64,000 nucleotides of DNA, taken from the NCBI RefSeq assembly GCF_900177275.1, contig NZ_FXAG01000001.1:62001-126000 (forward strand), in the 5' to 3' direction. This DNA is from Pseudogulbenkiania subflava DSM 22618. Lineage in GTDB: Bacteria; Pseudomonadota; Gammaproteobacteria; Burkholderiales; Chromobacteriaceae. The notes under the pieces were generated by a model. It was not told the origin of the DNA, did no database searches, and saw nothing but the letters and a program-made list of their open reading frames with translations. Positions 20,603 to 33,564 of the stretch are shown here, one piece after another; within the stretch, counting starts at the first letter, position 1; every line of letters starts with the position of its first letter. The position numbers and the translations under genes are program-made.

Positions 20603-20692
20603 GCGGGCTTTCCTCGGGTCGTTGGCGGGCATTGTACTGCAAAACCCGGCCTGTGGATAAGTGTCTGTTTATATAGGCGGCGACGCCTTCAC

Positions 20693-20805
20693 ATCTTGAG
20701 CGCCGGCGGTGCTCGGAATCCTCATGGACTCCGTGTACATTCCGGTTCCTGTGCTCCGGCGGCACTCAACCTGCTTTGGCTCGCCTGCCTACTGAAATAG
20801 GCACG
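20693..20805 (+). repeat. Dispersed repeat, family B copy 2
   Basis: Runs from ATCTTGAGCGCCGGCGG through AATCCTCATGGACTCCGTGT and CATTCCGGTTCCTGTG to CTGCTTTGGCTCGCCTGCC. It matches the copies at 11560-11790 (opposite strand) and 49605-49787 but lacks their internal stem module. It fills the gap between DUF3460 and the diguanylate cyclase. Confidence 0.8.
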
Positions 20806-20826
20806 GGTACTGACAGTTAGGAATTT

Positions 20827-22353
20827 CTAACGCGCTGCCGCCCGTTGCTTGGCGCTGTACATGGTGCGGTCGGCCACCGCCAGCAGCGCCTCGATCGCGT
20901 CGCCGTCGTCCGGATAAAACGCGGTGCCGATGCTGACGCCCAGCGTCACCGTGTCGCCGTCGATTTGGTACGGTTCCTGCAGGGCCAGCTGCAGCCGTTC
21001 GCACACCTGCGCCACGTCGGCGTCGGCATCGACGTCCTCGAGCAGCACCACGAACTCGTCCCCGCCCAGCCGCGCCACGGTGTCCTCGCCGCGCAGCACC
21101 ACGTTGAGACGCGCGGCGATCAGCTGCAGCACACGGTCGCCGGCGGCGTGGCCATAGGTATCGTTGACCGGCTTGAAGCGGTCCATGTCGAGCAGCAGCA
21201 GCGCCAGGCGCTTGCCGTTGCGCCGCACCCGGCGGATGGCGTGCTGCAACCGGTCCTCGAACAGGTTGCGGTTGGCCAGCCCGGTCAGGGCGTCGTGGTT
21301 GGCGAGGTGGAACAGCTCCTGCTCACGCGCGACCCGGTCGACGTGGCAGCGCAGCAGGGTGTTGACGCCGAACAACAACACCGCCAGCAACACCAGCGCC
21401 AACAGAGCCATGACCAGCCACTCGAACAGCCCGATCTGCGCCCAGCCCAGCTGCCAGCTGACCTTGAGCATCAGGCTCGGGGCCGAACCTCCGGTACTGC
21501 GGCTCAACGCCAGGCTCGGAAACAGCAGCGTCTCGAATGGCCCCCGCGCCACGCGGCCGGTATCGAGGAAGCGCCCTTGCGGGTCCTGCTGGCCGTAGCG
21601 CTGATGCCACAGTTGCACCCGCATCCCCGGGGGGAGATCCAGGGCCCGCGGCAGCAGATCGTCGACGCGCAGCACCAGCGCCACGAACTGACGGTCGGGC
21701 AACAGCGCCGGCGCCGGCTGCAGCACGAACTCGTCGGCGGGGCGGATGATCAGGTAGCCCAGACGACCGTCGCCCAGCGCGAACGGACGCGACAACGCCG
21801 GCAGCTCGCGCCGCTGCGACTGGTGCAGGGCGTCGTAGAGGAAATCAACGCGGCTGACGTCCATGCCCAAGGCCGGCGAGAACGGTGGCGGCAACGCGCC
21901 GGCCGGCACCATCGACACCACCGGGTAATGGCTGCCGCCCCCCTCCAGTGGGTAGCGTGGCGGCTGGCGTGCCGGGTCGTAGCCGTGGATGACGACGGGG
22001 CGCCCCCGGCGGGCGCTCGACTCGCGCTCGAAGGCGGCGCGTTCGCCCTCGTTCACGCGCCGCACGCGCAGCCCCAGCACAATCGAGGGATGGCGCTTGA
22101 ACTGGCGCAGCAGCAGGCTGTGCTCGGTCAGCTCCCCGTGATGTTGGCCGAAGGTCGAGAAGCCGGCGTAACTGTCGAGCTGAGCTTCGGTGGCGTTCAG
22201 GCGCTGCGCGATGTCCTCGGCGAGCCGTCCGGTGACGCGCTCCAGTTCGCTTTCGACCTGATGAACGGCACGGCTGGCGAACGCCACCCCGATCAGTGCG
22301 CACAGCACCAACCAGAGTAGCAAGGCAGCCGGATACAACCATTTCATCTTCAT
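20827..22353 (-). CDS. CHASE-domain diguanylate cyclase
   Basis: 508 residues. Membrane helix at about 8-27, a periplasmic CHASE-type sensor domain to about 290, a second helix (about 305-327, LVMALLALVLLAVLLFGV), then a GGDEF domain. The active site is LGGDEF near residue 430, and RGED five residues before it is the RxxD inhibitory site, so the enzyme should make c-di-GMP and be inhibited by it. The ligand sensed by the CHASE domain is unknown. It stands alone. Confidence 0.92.
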   Translation of the reverse strand: MKMKWLYPAALLLWLVLCALIGVAFASRAVHQVESELERVTGRLAEDIAQRLNATEAQLDSYAGFSTFGQHHGELTEHSLLLRQFKRHPSIVLGLRVRRVNEGERAAFERESSARRGRPVVIHGYDPARQPPRYPLEGGGSHYPVVSMVPAGALPPPFSPALGMDVSRVDFLYDALHQSQRRELPALSRPFALGDGRLGYLIIRPADEFVLQPAPALLPDRQFVALVLRVDDLLPRALDLPPGMRVQLWHQRYGQQDPQGRFLDTGRVARGPFETLLFPSLALSRSTGGSAPSLMLKVSWQLGWAQIGLFEWLVMALLALVLLAVLLFGVNTLLRCHVDRVAREQELFHLANHDALTGLANRNLFEDRLQHAIRRVRRNGKRLALLLLDMDRFKPVNDTYGHAAGDRVLQLIAARLNVVLRGEDTVARLGGDEFVVLLEDVDADADVAQVCERLQLALQEPYQIDGDTVTLGVSIGTAFYPDDGDAIEALLAVADRTMYSAKQRAAAR

Positions 22354-22418
22354 CGTGTCGGCAACAAGAGAACGGGGCAGAGTCGGAAAACAGGAGGAAC
22401 GGCAGGCGGGAAAACCAT

Positions 22419-22440
22419 AGGGCTCCCCGTGGGAAGCCCT
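22419..22440 (-). terminator. Possible terminator of the lipoprotein gene
   Basis: Hairpin AGGGCTTCCCACGGGGAGCCC followed on the minus strand by TATGGTTTT. It lies 150 bases past the lipoprotein stop and the U tract is weak. Confidence 0.35.
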
Positions 22441-22595
22441 GTTCAGAACGCCGCGGACCGTCCCGCGAGCGCCAACATGCTACCGGACTCCCCGGGCGCC
22501 GTCACGGCTTCCGGCACGCAAACGGCGCAGTTAAAGACAACGACATGATCAAGCCGGAACTTTGCCTGCACGTCATGAAAGCGTGCCAGGCCGGG

Positions 22596-23024
22596 TCAGG
22601 CGCCGTCGGTGCAGCGGCTCACCAGCCCGCGCCACTTTGCCGAGACCACGGTGCCGTTTTCATCCAGATTGGCCTCGGTGTGGCGGCCATCCGGCGTCAA
22701 CTCGATGCTCAGGCCGCGCTTGCCGGAATACGGATTGACCAGCGTCAGCACAATGCCGCCATCGGCGCGGGTCTGCCGCGTCAGGTAATCGGCGGGAATG
22801 CCCCATTTCTGCGCCCCACCCTGGATGCAGTCGGCCGCCGCGGCCAGGCGCGACGCGGGCGGGGAGCTCGGCACCGGCGGGACGGCGGCGGTCTTGGCGG
22901 CGGGCGCCGGGGCCTGGGCCTGGCTGGCGACACGCTTGCCGCCCGCTGTCTGGGGCGTGGCGCAGGCGGCGAGCGTCAGCGCCAGCACGACGGCGCAGAG
23001 AGGGGTCAAGCGGGGTGGATTCAT
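22596..23024 (-). CDS. Putative lipoprotein, function unknown
   Basis: 142 residues from the ATG at 23024 (GGAG ribosome site); the frame is open much further upstream but only as antisense of the LysR gene. A lipoprotein signal (VVLALTLAAC, cysteine at residue 21) is followed by an Ala/Pro/Lys-rich linker and a compact domain with two cysteines (CIQGGAQKWGIPADYL and SRCTDGA). I do not recognise the domain. Divergent from the HypT-like regulator. Confidence 0.7.
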   Translation of the reverse strand: MNPPRLTPLCAVVLALTLAACATPQTAGGKRVASQAQAPAPAAKTAAVPPVPSSPPASRLAAAADCIQGGAQKWGIPADYLTRQTRADGGIVLTLVNPYSGKRGLSIELTPDGRHTEANLDENGTVVSAKWRGLVSRCTDGA

Positions 23025-23168
23025 GGACTCACTCCTGTGGAACCGGTTCACGATCTTGCTCCGCGCAAGCGGACAACAGGCAACAGACCGCCACGCGCAC
23101 CAATCGTTCATCACGGTGCTACCATGCACCCCGTTCTTTCCCACCGCCCCGGACGCTGGAGCACGAGC

Positions 23169-24080
23169 ATGGAAACACGATGGCTGGAGGATTTTCTGGT
23201 GCTGGCGGAAACCGCCAGCTTCACCCGTTCGGCACAGGCGCGCCACCTGACCCAGCCGGCGTTCTCGCGCCGCATCCGCGCCCTGGAAGGCTGGATCGGC
23301 ACCGAGCTGATCGACCGCACATCGTACCCGACGCGGCTGACGCCGGCCGGCGAGGTATTCCGCGAACACGCCGCCGCCATGCTCAACCAGATCCACGCCA
23401 CCCGGGCGCTGCTGCAGGGCATGCGCCCGCTGCCGGAAGACACGCTGGAGTTCGCCGTGCCCCACACGCTGTCGTTCTCGTTCTTCCCCAAGTGGCTGAG
23501 CCGGGTGGAACAGGGCTTCGGCCAACTGTCGTGCCGGCTGCAGGCGAGTAACGTGCATGATGCGCTGCTGGCCTTCGTCGAAGGCGGCAGCGACCTGCTG
23601 ATGTGCTACCACCACCCCAAGCAGCCGGTGGAACTGGAGGACGGCCGCTACCTCGGGCTCCGGCTCGGCGTGGAACGGCTGCGCCCCTACGCCCGCGCCG
23701 ACCGCCAGCGCCAGCCGCGCTTCGTCCTGCCCGGCAGCGCGGCCGCCCCCGTCCCCTTCCTCGGCTACGCCGCCAGCGCCTACTTCCGGCTGATGACCGA
23801 GCAGATTCTGGCCGATGCGCCGGAGCCCTGCCACCTGCACCTGCGCTACGAGACCGACATGGCCGAGGGGCTGAAGAACATGGTGCTGGAGGGGCATGGC
23901 GTGGCGTTCCTGCCACAAAGCGCGGTGGCGCGCGAAGTGCGCTACGGCCAGCTCGCCCCGGCCGCCGACGAGCGCTGGGGAGTGGACATGGAGCTGCGCC
24001 TCTATCGCAGCAAGAAGCGCAGCCGGCCGGTGCTGGAAGCATTCTGGCAGTACCTCGCCGCCGAGTACCCTGCGATCTGA
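23169..24080 (+). CDS. HypT-like LysR-family regulator
   Basis: 303 residues from the ATG at 23169. N-terminal winged helix WLEDFLVLAETASFTRSAQA followed by TQPAFSRRIRALEGWIGTEL, closely resembling E. coli HypT (YjiE), the hypochlorite-responsive regulator, by family knowledge. A LysR substrate-binding domain fills residues about 90-300. Whether it senses oxidants is inference. It is divergent from the lipoprotein and upstream of aspA; a family A repeat starts right at its stop codon, probably separating it from aspA transcriptionally. Confidence 0.85.
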   Translation: METRWLEDFLVLAETASFTRSAQARHLTQPAFSRRIRALEGWIGTELIDRTSYPTRLTPAGEVFREHAAAMLNQIHATRALLQGMRPLPEDTLEFAVPHTLSFSFFPKWLSRVEQGFGQLSCRLQASNVHDALLAFVEGGSDLLMCYHHPKQPVELEDGRYLGLRLGVERLRPYARADRQRQPRFVLPGSAAAPVPFLGYAASAYFRLMTEQILADAPEPCHLHLRYETDMAEGLKNMVLEGHGVAFLPQSAVAREVRYGQLAPAADERWGVDMELRLYRSKKRSRPVLEAFWQYLAAEYPAI

Positions 24081-24101
24081 GAGCGGGTTCACCATCTGAG
24101 G

Positions 24102-24410
24102 TGCCCGCTACGCGGACGATGTCTTGGAGACGGTGCTGACCGCCAGCAGGCAAGGGAACGGTCTCACCAGCCCTCTTGCAGAGCCTGCCCCCCGTGAATT
24201 CCCGCTTGGCCAACGTTGGGCAAGGCGCCGCCGAGTTCCCTGCGTGCCAATCCATCGCTGGGCCAATCTCTGCGTGCAAATCATTGATTTGCTCAGCGAT
24301 CGATTGGCACGCGGAGATTGGCTCAGCGGACGTATCGGCTAACGTCAAATCGCTCAAACAAGCGGCGGCTTAAAACCTCGCCCAACCCTGCCCAAACGGC
24401 ACGAGCCGGG
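24102..24410 (-). repeat. ~310-base repeat, family A copy 4 (inverted partner of 14478-14796)
   Basis: Read on the minus strand it follows the 14478-14796 copy nearly end to end, including AAGCCGCCGCTTGTTTGAGCG, GATTTGACGTTAGC, the stem module, GGCGGCGCCTTGCCC and GGCGGTCAGCACCG. It occupies most of the 562-base gap between the LysR gene and aspA; the remaining part (24411-24642) shows no gene and presumably holds the aspA promoter. Confidence 0.85.
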
Positions 24411-24642
24411 CGAATCGTCGCCATCGTGGCGTTGAACCCTGGTTTTGAAGTTGCTGGAATGCTCCGGACCATGCACGCCATAAAAAACGTGCACCGACCC
24501 TATTCCCTTCTGGCTCGATCCGACATCGGCCAGGTTATGCAAAAAAAGCATGGCACCATCGGCATTCGGAATTGGCCAGCCGGCACCGCCCTCGCCTACA
24601 GTGCGCCCTGTCCCTTACCACAACACGACAACGACAAAACCC

Positions 24643-26046
<1,404 letters not shown>

Positions 26047-26101
26047 CCAACATCTCCTTGGATGGAGTGTGAAGCGACCTGCCTCCATGGCAGAAACTTG
26101 C

Positions 26102-26134
26102 AGGGTTGCCCTCGGGGGCAACCCTTTTTTTTTT
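26102..26134 (+). terminator. aspA terminator
   Basis: AGGGTTGCC-CTCGG-GGGCAACCCT followed by a run of ten T, 55 bases after the aspA stop. Confidence 0.95.
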
Positions 26135-26197
26135 ATCCGGCGGATGGCACAGACGCGGCAGCCCCAGCCAGCGGACAGAAAGAACCCAGGCCGATGG

Positions 26198-27118
26198 TTA
26201 CAGCAGCACGCCGCTGGCGTCCGGCTGCGGCGCGGTGGTCAAGGGCTCGTCCAGCAGCATCAGCAGGTTGCTTTCGATGGTGTGGCACAGCGCGTTGAGC
26301 GGCAGGTCGTTGGGCAGGGTATCGAACGGGTCCTCGATCTGGTCGCCCAGCGTGTCGAGGCCGAAGAAGGTGTATGACACGATGCCCACCACCAGCGGCG
26401 TCATCACCCCGACGCTGTCCACCAGGCCGAACGGCAACAGGTAGCAGTACAGGTGCACGGTGCGGTGCAGCAGCAGGATGTAGGCGTAGGGAATCGGGGT
26501 GTGGCGGATGCGCTCGCAGCCGCCGAAGGCGTGCGACAGCAGCGAGATCTGCTCGTCGATGTTGGCCAGCAGCTGCGGCGACAACCGTCCTGCACGGCCC
26601 AGCGCGGCGTAGGCGGCACCGATGCGCTCCAGCAGCATGTTGGGGCGGTTGGGCTGCGCCAGCACCGCGGCGCACTCCGCGGCCGGCAGCAGCCGGGCCA
26701 GGTCGGCCGACGGATCGCTGCCGCGCAGCTGGTGGCGCAGGACATGGGCGAACGCCGCCAGCCGGTACAGCAGGACTTTCTTCTCTTCCGCCTCGATATG
26801 GTCGACCAGCGTCAGCGTCTGGCGGCCGAGGTTGCGCGTCACCACCAGCACTTCGCCCCACAGCTTGCGCGCTTCCCAGAAGCGGTCGTAGCTGACGTGG
26901 TTGCGAAAGCCGAGGAAGATCGCCAAGGTCAGGCCAATCAGCGAAAACGGCGTTGGCGTCAGCGTGACCTTGAGCGGCCCCAGCGTGCCGTGCACCACCG
27001 TCACCAGCAGCGCGACACAGACGGTGAACAGCACGCGGCGCCACACCACCGGCACCACCGAACCGCGCATCGAAAATAACAGGGAGAACGTGGAGGGCGA
27101 AGCAGGGCGGACGATCAT
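26198..27118 (-). CDS. Bestrophin-like anion channel (UPF0187/YneE)
   Basis: 306 residues from the ATG at 27118. Four hydrophobic segments: two near residues 22-70 (VLFTVCVALLVTVVHG, FSLIGLTLAIFLGFRNH) and two near 205-255. The conserved NHVSYDRFWEARKLWG and the C-terminal FFGLDTLGDQIEDPFD define the bacterial bestrophin family, pentameric chloride or ion channels of the inner membrane. No operon partner; the preceding gene is separated by an uptake-like hairpin. Confidence 0.9.
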   Translation of the reverse strand: MIVRPASPSTFSLLFSMRGSVVPVVWRRVLFTVCVALLVTVVHGTLGPLKVTLTPTPFSLIGLTLAIFLGFRNHVSYDRFWEARKLWGEVLVVTRNLGRQTLTLVDHIEAEEKKVLLYRLAAFAHVLRHQLRGSDPSADLARLLPAAECAAVLAQPNRPNMLLERIGAAYAALGRAGRLSPQLLANIDEQISLLSHAFGGCERIRHTPIPYAYILLLHRTVHLYCYLLPFGLVDSVGVMTPLVVGIVSYTFFGLDTLGDQIEDPFDTLPNDLPLNALCHTIESNLLMLLDEPLTTAPQPDASGVLL

Positions 27119-27265
27119 GGCGGGTTCGGTGGGCAAAGCGCCATTCTAGCCCCTGATCGCCTTTTCGTGCAGTGCAACATTGGTCGCATTGACCATCCAC
27201 CGCCGCTCCACAGCTTACCCTCAGGCCATCCACAGAGTTGTCCACAGCCTAGGGCTGGGGCATTC

Positions 27266-27306
27266 AGGTTGGCCGAAGACGCAGGGCAACGCGCTTCGGC
27301 CAACCT
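27266..27306. terminator. Inverted pair of uptake-like words (hairpin after bdhA)
   Basis: AGGTTGGCCGAAG (27266-27278) and its exact complement CTTCGGCCAACCT (27294-27306) form a 13-base-pair stem with a 15-base loop, 14 bases after the 3-hydroxybutyrate dehydrogenase stop. No U tract follows on the minus strand, so terminator function is inferred by analogy with paired Neisseria uptake sequences. Confidence 0.6.
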
Positions 27307-27319
27307 GGCGAGACAGCCG

Positions 27320-28093
27320 TTACTGCGCGCTCCAGCCGCCGTCGATCGGCAGCGCCACCCCGGTCAGGTTGTGCGCCCAGTCGGCGCAGAGCATCGCCAC
27401 CGCCTCACCGATGTCGGACGGCTGGCTCATGCGCCCGGACGGCTGCTTGTCCAGTACCAGCGCCTTGAGGCCGGCGTCGCGGTCGCCGCCGAAGGCGGCC
27501 GCGCGCGCCTGGATCTGCGGCTCGATCAGCGCGGTCTCCACCCAGCCCGGGCAGATCGCGTTCACCGTCACCCCGCTCTGCGCGTACTCCAGCGCCGCCA
27601 CCTTGGTCAGCCCGACCAGACCGAACTTGCTCGCCACGTACGGCGCCTTGTTGACCGAGGCCACCAGCCCGTGCACCGAGGCGATGTTGACCACGCGCCC
27701 CCAGCCGCGCCCCGCCATACCGGGCAGCAGCGCCTGCATCAGGAAGAACGCGGCGGACAGGTTGACGGCGAGGATGGCCTGCCACACCTCAGCCGGCATC
27801 GCCGCCACGCTCGCGGTGTGCTGCATGCCGGCGTTGTTGACCAGCACGTCGACGGGACGCCAGCGCTGCACGGCTTCGGCCAACCCCTGCACCGCGGCGG
27901 GGTCGCGCAGGTCGCCGCCGAAGAACGCGGCCTCGGCCGCCCCGGCCTGGCGCACCACCGCCAGCGCCTCGTCACGCAGCTCGGGAGTGGCCAGGCCATG
28001 CAGGCCGATGGCCCAGCCGTTGGCGGCGAGCCGGCTGGCGACGGCCAGGCCGATGCCGGAAGTGGAACCGGTGATGAAGGCGGTGCGGGTCAT
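27320..28093 (-). CDS. bdhA: 3-hydroxybutyrate dehydrogenase (SDR family)
   Basis: 257 residues, start ATG at 28093 with GAGGAGA. Short-chain dehydrogenase: NAD motif TGSTSGIG (residues 8-15), NNAG, catalytic Ser/Tyr/Lys in NIASVHGLVASVNKAPYVASK, followed by FGLVGLTKVAALEYA. The SVHGLVAS and KAPYVASKFG segments are characteristic of D-3-hydroxybutyrate dehydrogenases, which feed polyhydroxybutyrate breakdown. One uptake-like word lies inside at 27874-27885. Confidence 0.88.
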   Translation of the reverse strand: MTRTAFITGSTSGIGLAVASRLAANGWAIGLHGLATPELRDEALAVVRQAGAAEAAFFGGDLRDPAAVQGLAEAVQRWRPVDVLVNNAGMQHTASVAAMPAEVWQAILAVNLSAAFFLMQALLPGMAGRGWGRVVNIASVHGLVASVNKAPYVASKFGLVGLTKVAALEYAQSGVTVNAICPGWVETALIEPQIQARAAAFGGDRDAGLKALVLDKQPSGRMSQPSDIGEAVAMLCADWAHNLTGVALPIDGGWSAQ

Positions 28094-28206
28094 GGACGAT
28101 CTCCTCTCGTGGCTATGGCTCAAGCTTAGCCGCTATCGCGCCAGTGGCTAAGCGGGGGCCGCGCCATGGCTGCATGGCGCGGCCGGACGGCGCCGGCCAA
28201 GGCAAG

Positions 28207-28239
28207 AAAAAACGCGCCCGATGCAGCATCGGGCGCGTT
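28207..28239 (-). terminator. secA terminator
   Basis: Minus strand AACGCGCCCGATGC-TGCATCGGGCGCGTT followed by TTTTTC: a 14-base-pair stem with U tract, 47 bases after the secA stop. Confidence 0.95.
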
Positions 28240-28286
28240 GTTGTGGCGCTCAGGTCAAGCCCGCTGACTCGGCGGTGACCGGCCTC

Positions 28287-31004
<2,718 letters not shown>

Positions 31005-31174
31005 CGGTTTTCGAATCCAGAGGCCAAGCGGGCCGGAAAAATGGGGAAAAGTGTAGCACAAGCACTGACCACGTAATGGGGGCAAAGTTGTGGCGCGTCA
31101 AGGGAACCCCGGAAAAACCGGCCGGGCGCGCCGCGAATCGCCCATCATGGCGGCAATCGGCTAGAATTCGCGCC

Positions 31175-31606
31175 ATGAGCAGTCTTTCTTTCCGCGATAT
31201 CGCCCGCCAGGACAGCCGCCTGTCGCGCCTGGCCAGCGAGGCCAAGGCGCTGATGGCGCTGGACACGGCGTTTCGCCGCCTGCTGCCGGCGCCCCTCTCC
31301 GACTACTGCCGCGCGGTGCGCATCCGCGACGGCGAGCTGGTGGTGTACGCCGACAACGGCGTGGTGGCGGCGCGGCTGAAGATGATCGGCCCGGGCCTGC
31401 TGCCGGCGCTGACCGACCGCGGCTACCCGGCGAGCCGGATTCGCGTCAAGGTCGACATCCGCTTCAAGCCGCCGGTCAAGCCGGTCAAGACGCTGGCGAT
31501 CAGCCCGGCGGCGCTCGAGCGCATCGAGGAAGCTGCCGCCAGCGTCAGCAACCCGCTGGTGAGCGCGGCGCTGTCGCGACTGCTGGCGCACCACCGCCGC
31601 GGCTGA
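31175..31606 (+). CDS. dciA: DciA-family (DUF721) replicative helicase loader
   Basis: 143 residues from the ATG at 31175. The DUF721 domain (about residues 15-105, with [28 protein letters not shown]) is the module by which DciA loads DnaB in bacteria that lack DnaC. The basic C-terminal half ([18 protein letters not shown]) may bind DNA. Location beside secA is common for this gene in proteobacteria. Assignment to DciA rests on domain and context. Confidence 0.8.
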   Translation: MSSLSFRDIARQDSRLSRLASEAKALMALDTAFRRLLPAPLSDYCRAVRIRDGELVVYADNGVVAARLKMIGPGLLPALTDRGYPASRIRVKVDIRFKPPVKPVKTLAISPAALERIEEAAASVSNPLVSAALSRLLAHHRRG

Positions 31607-31650
31607 GTCCTTCCGCCCCTCGCCGCCTTCCCGCCGACCAGACCGCCCCC

Positions 31651-31664
31651 TTGACCTGCGTCAA
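31651..31664 (+). promoter_or_regulatory. FNR/Anr-type operator upstream of the chemoreceptor gene
   Basis: TTGACCTGCGTCAA is a perfect five-base inverted repeat with four-base spacing, matching the FNR-family half-site TTGAY. It is 64 bases upstream of the ATG at 31728, a suitable place for an activator. No other good FNR site was noticed in the window. Confidence 0.6.
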
Positions 31665-31727
31665 CCGGCACGTCGCCCGCGCATGCCAAAATCATTTTCT
31701 TTATTTGCTTTAGGCTGCTTCAAGAAA

Positions 31728-33359
31728 ATGAACCATCTCCGTATCGGCCAACGGCTGGCGCTCGGCTTCGGCGGCATGACGCTGCTGGTGGCCCTGCTGC
31801 TGGCAGTCCAGCTCACCGGCCTGAGCCGGCTGCGCGACCATCTCGACGAGGTGGCGCTCGACCACAACCGTACCGTCGAGCTGACCACCCGCCTTACCTA
31901 CAACCTGCAAAGCCAGCGCACCGTCTACCGCGACGCCGTGATGTTCCCGGATGCCGCCAGTAAGCGCCAGGCCGTCGGCAAGATGGCCACGGCGCGCCGC
32001 GATTACGATGCCACGCTGCAGCAGCTGGAACAGCACTGGCAGCGCTACGTCCCCGGCGCCGCGGAGCGGGCACTGCTGGAGCAGGCGGCCCGCCAGCGCC
32101 GCCAGGCCGAACCGGTGATCGACCGCATGATGCAGCTCGGGCTCGCCAACGACGTGCCCGGCGCCATCGCGGTGATGAACGCGCAGCTGATCCCCGCCGT
32201 GCGCCCGTGGCGCGAGGCGCTGGAAGCGCTGATCGCCGCGGAACAGGCCAGGACACGCGCCGCGCTGGACGATGCCGCCCGGGCCTACGCCCAGGCCAAA
32301 TGGATCGGCCTTGGCGCCGGCGGCGGCATCATCCTGCTGAGCCTGCTGGCCGGCTGGCTGATCACCCGCGGCATCACGGTGCCGATGCGGCGCATGGTCG
32401 GCGCGGTACGCGCCATCGCCGGCGGCGACCTCAGTGTCACGCTGCCGCCCGGAGGACGCGACGAGACCGGCCAGGTGCTGGGCGCCATGCAGCAGATGAG
32501 CGGCAACCTCGCCAGCAGCGTGGCGACGGTGCAACACAGCGCCGGCGAGCTGGAACGGCTGGCCGAGACGCTGGCGCAGATGTCGGCGCAGCTCCTGGGC
32601 GCGGCACGCGAGCAGTCGCGCGCCTCAGCCGAGTCGGCCGGTTCCATCGAGGAACTGTCGGTCAGTGTGGCCTCGGTGGCCGACGTCAGCGACGCCATGC
32701 ACCAGGCGGCGGACCACGCGCTGGCGAGCAGCCGTCAGGGCACGGCGCAGCTCGCCACGCTGGTGGACGAGGTGGGGCGGGTGGAAGCGGTGGTGGGCCG
32801 CACCGCCGAGCTGGTCGGCGCCTTCCTCGCCAAGAGCCGCGACATCGCCGGCATGACCAGCGAGGTGCGCGACATCGCCGACCAGACCAACCTGCTGGCG
32901 CTCAACGCCGCGATCGAGGCGGCGCGCGCCGGCGAGCAGGGGCGCGGCTTCGCCGTGGTGGCCGACGAGGTGCGCAAGCTGGCGGAAAAGTCGGCGGCGT
33001 CGGCCAACGAAATCGACCGCGTCACGCTGCTGCTCGACAGCCAGTCGCACACCCTGGAAGCATCCATCGCCGAAGGCCTGGCGGCGCTGGCGAACAGCCG
33101 CCGTTACGTCGAGAGCGTGGGCGACGGCCTCAAGAGCAGCGAGACCGCGGCGCAAGCCTCGCTCGACCAGGCGCAGGGCATCGCTAGCGCGATGCAGCAA
33201 CAGCACGTCGCCAGCCGCGACATCGCCGGCAGCATGGAGTGCGTGGCCGGTGCCGCCGAGCAGAGCGCGGCGGTGGCGGAAAACCTCGCCGGCGGCGTCA
33301 CGCAGCTGGTCGAACTGGCGCACCAGCTCGGCCACAGCGTACGGCGCTTCCGCGTCTGA
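31728..33359 (+). CDS. Methyl-accepting chemotaxis protein
   Basis: 543 residues from the ATG at 31728 (an in-frame ATG at 31683 would add 15 residues without improving the N-terminus). Membrane helices at about 10-32 and 190-212 enclose a periplasmic four-helix-bundle sensor of about 150 residues. HAMP (213-265) and a methyl-accepting domain follow, with the conserved hairpin [20 protein letters not shown] and then [20 protein letters not shown]. No C-terminal CheR-binding pentapeptide (ends RRFRV). The upstream FNR-type site suggests use under low oxygen. Confidence 0.94.
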   Translation: MNHLRIGQRLALGFGGMTLLVALLLAVQLTGLSRLRDHLDEVALDHNRTVELTTRLTYNLQSQRTVYRDAVMFPDAASKRQAVGKMATARRDYDATLQQLEQHWQRYVPGAAERALLEQAARQRRQAEPVIDRMMQLGLANDVPGAIAVMNAQLIPAVRPWREALEALIAAEQARTRAALDDAARAYAQAKWIGLGAGGGIILLSLLAGWLITRGITVPMRRMVGAVRAIAGGDLSVTLPPGGRDETGQVLGAMQQMSGNLASSVATVQHSAGELERLAETLAQMSAQLLGAAREQSRASAESAGSIEELSVSVASVADVSDAMHQAADHALASSRQGTAQLATLVDEVGRVEAVVGRTAELVGAFLAKSRDIAGMTSEVRDIADQTNLLALNAAIEAARAGEQGRGFAVVADEVRKLAEKSAASANEIDRVTLLLDSQSHTLEASIAEGLAALANSRRYVESVGDGLKSSETAAQASLDQAQGIASAMQQQHVASRDIAGSMECVAGAAEQSAAVAENLAGGVTQLVELAHQLGHSVRRFRV

Positions 33360-33383
33360 GCCTTTCCCTTCCCCCGCCTCCCG

Positions 33384-33408
33384 CCCCCGGTCACGCCGGG
33401 GGTTTTTT
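33384..33408 (+). terminator. Chemoreceptor gene terminator
   Basis: CCCCCGG-TCACG-CCGGGGG followed by six T, 25 bases after the stop codon. Confidence 0.93.
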
Positions 33409-33505
33409 CTTGGCGCCGCGCCGCCGGCCACCGGCAAGCCGGCCCGACGGCGGAGTAATACGGAAGTGGTGGACAGCCGGGCGCGCGCTTGAGGTATGCT
33501 GTACG

Positions 33506-33550
33506 GCAAGCGGTTTTAAACATGCGGCACGCATCTTTAAAACCGTTTGC
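33506..33550. promoter_or_regulatory. Long near-perfect hairpin upstream of the DUF3422 gene
   Basis: Arms GCAAGCGGTTTTAAA (33506-33520) and TTTAAAACCGTTTGC (33536-33550) pair at 14 of 15 positions, and the interval adds ATGCG/CGCAT around a three-base loop. The hairpin ends 14 bases before the ATG at 33565, so it would lie in the mRNA leader next to the ribosome site. No T tract follows. Confidence 0.6.
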
Positions 33551-33564
33551 CTATTGGACCCACC

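Noticed and set aside
23039-23080. AACCGGTTCACGATCTTGC segment resembling one end of the AGAACCTGTTC element
   Set aside because: Only one end is visible between the divergent lipoprotein and LysR genes, with no partner repeat, so it was not annotated as an element.
22596-24095. Minus-strand frame of 499 codons ending in the lipoprotein
   Set aside because: Its first 357 codons are antisense to the LysR gene; only the last 142 codons, from a lipoprotein signal, look real.
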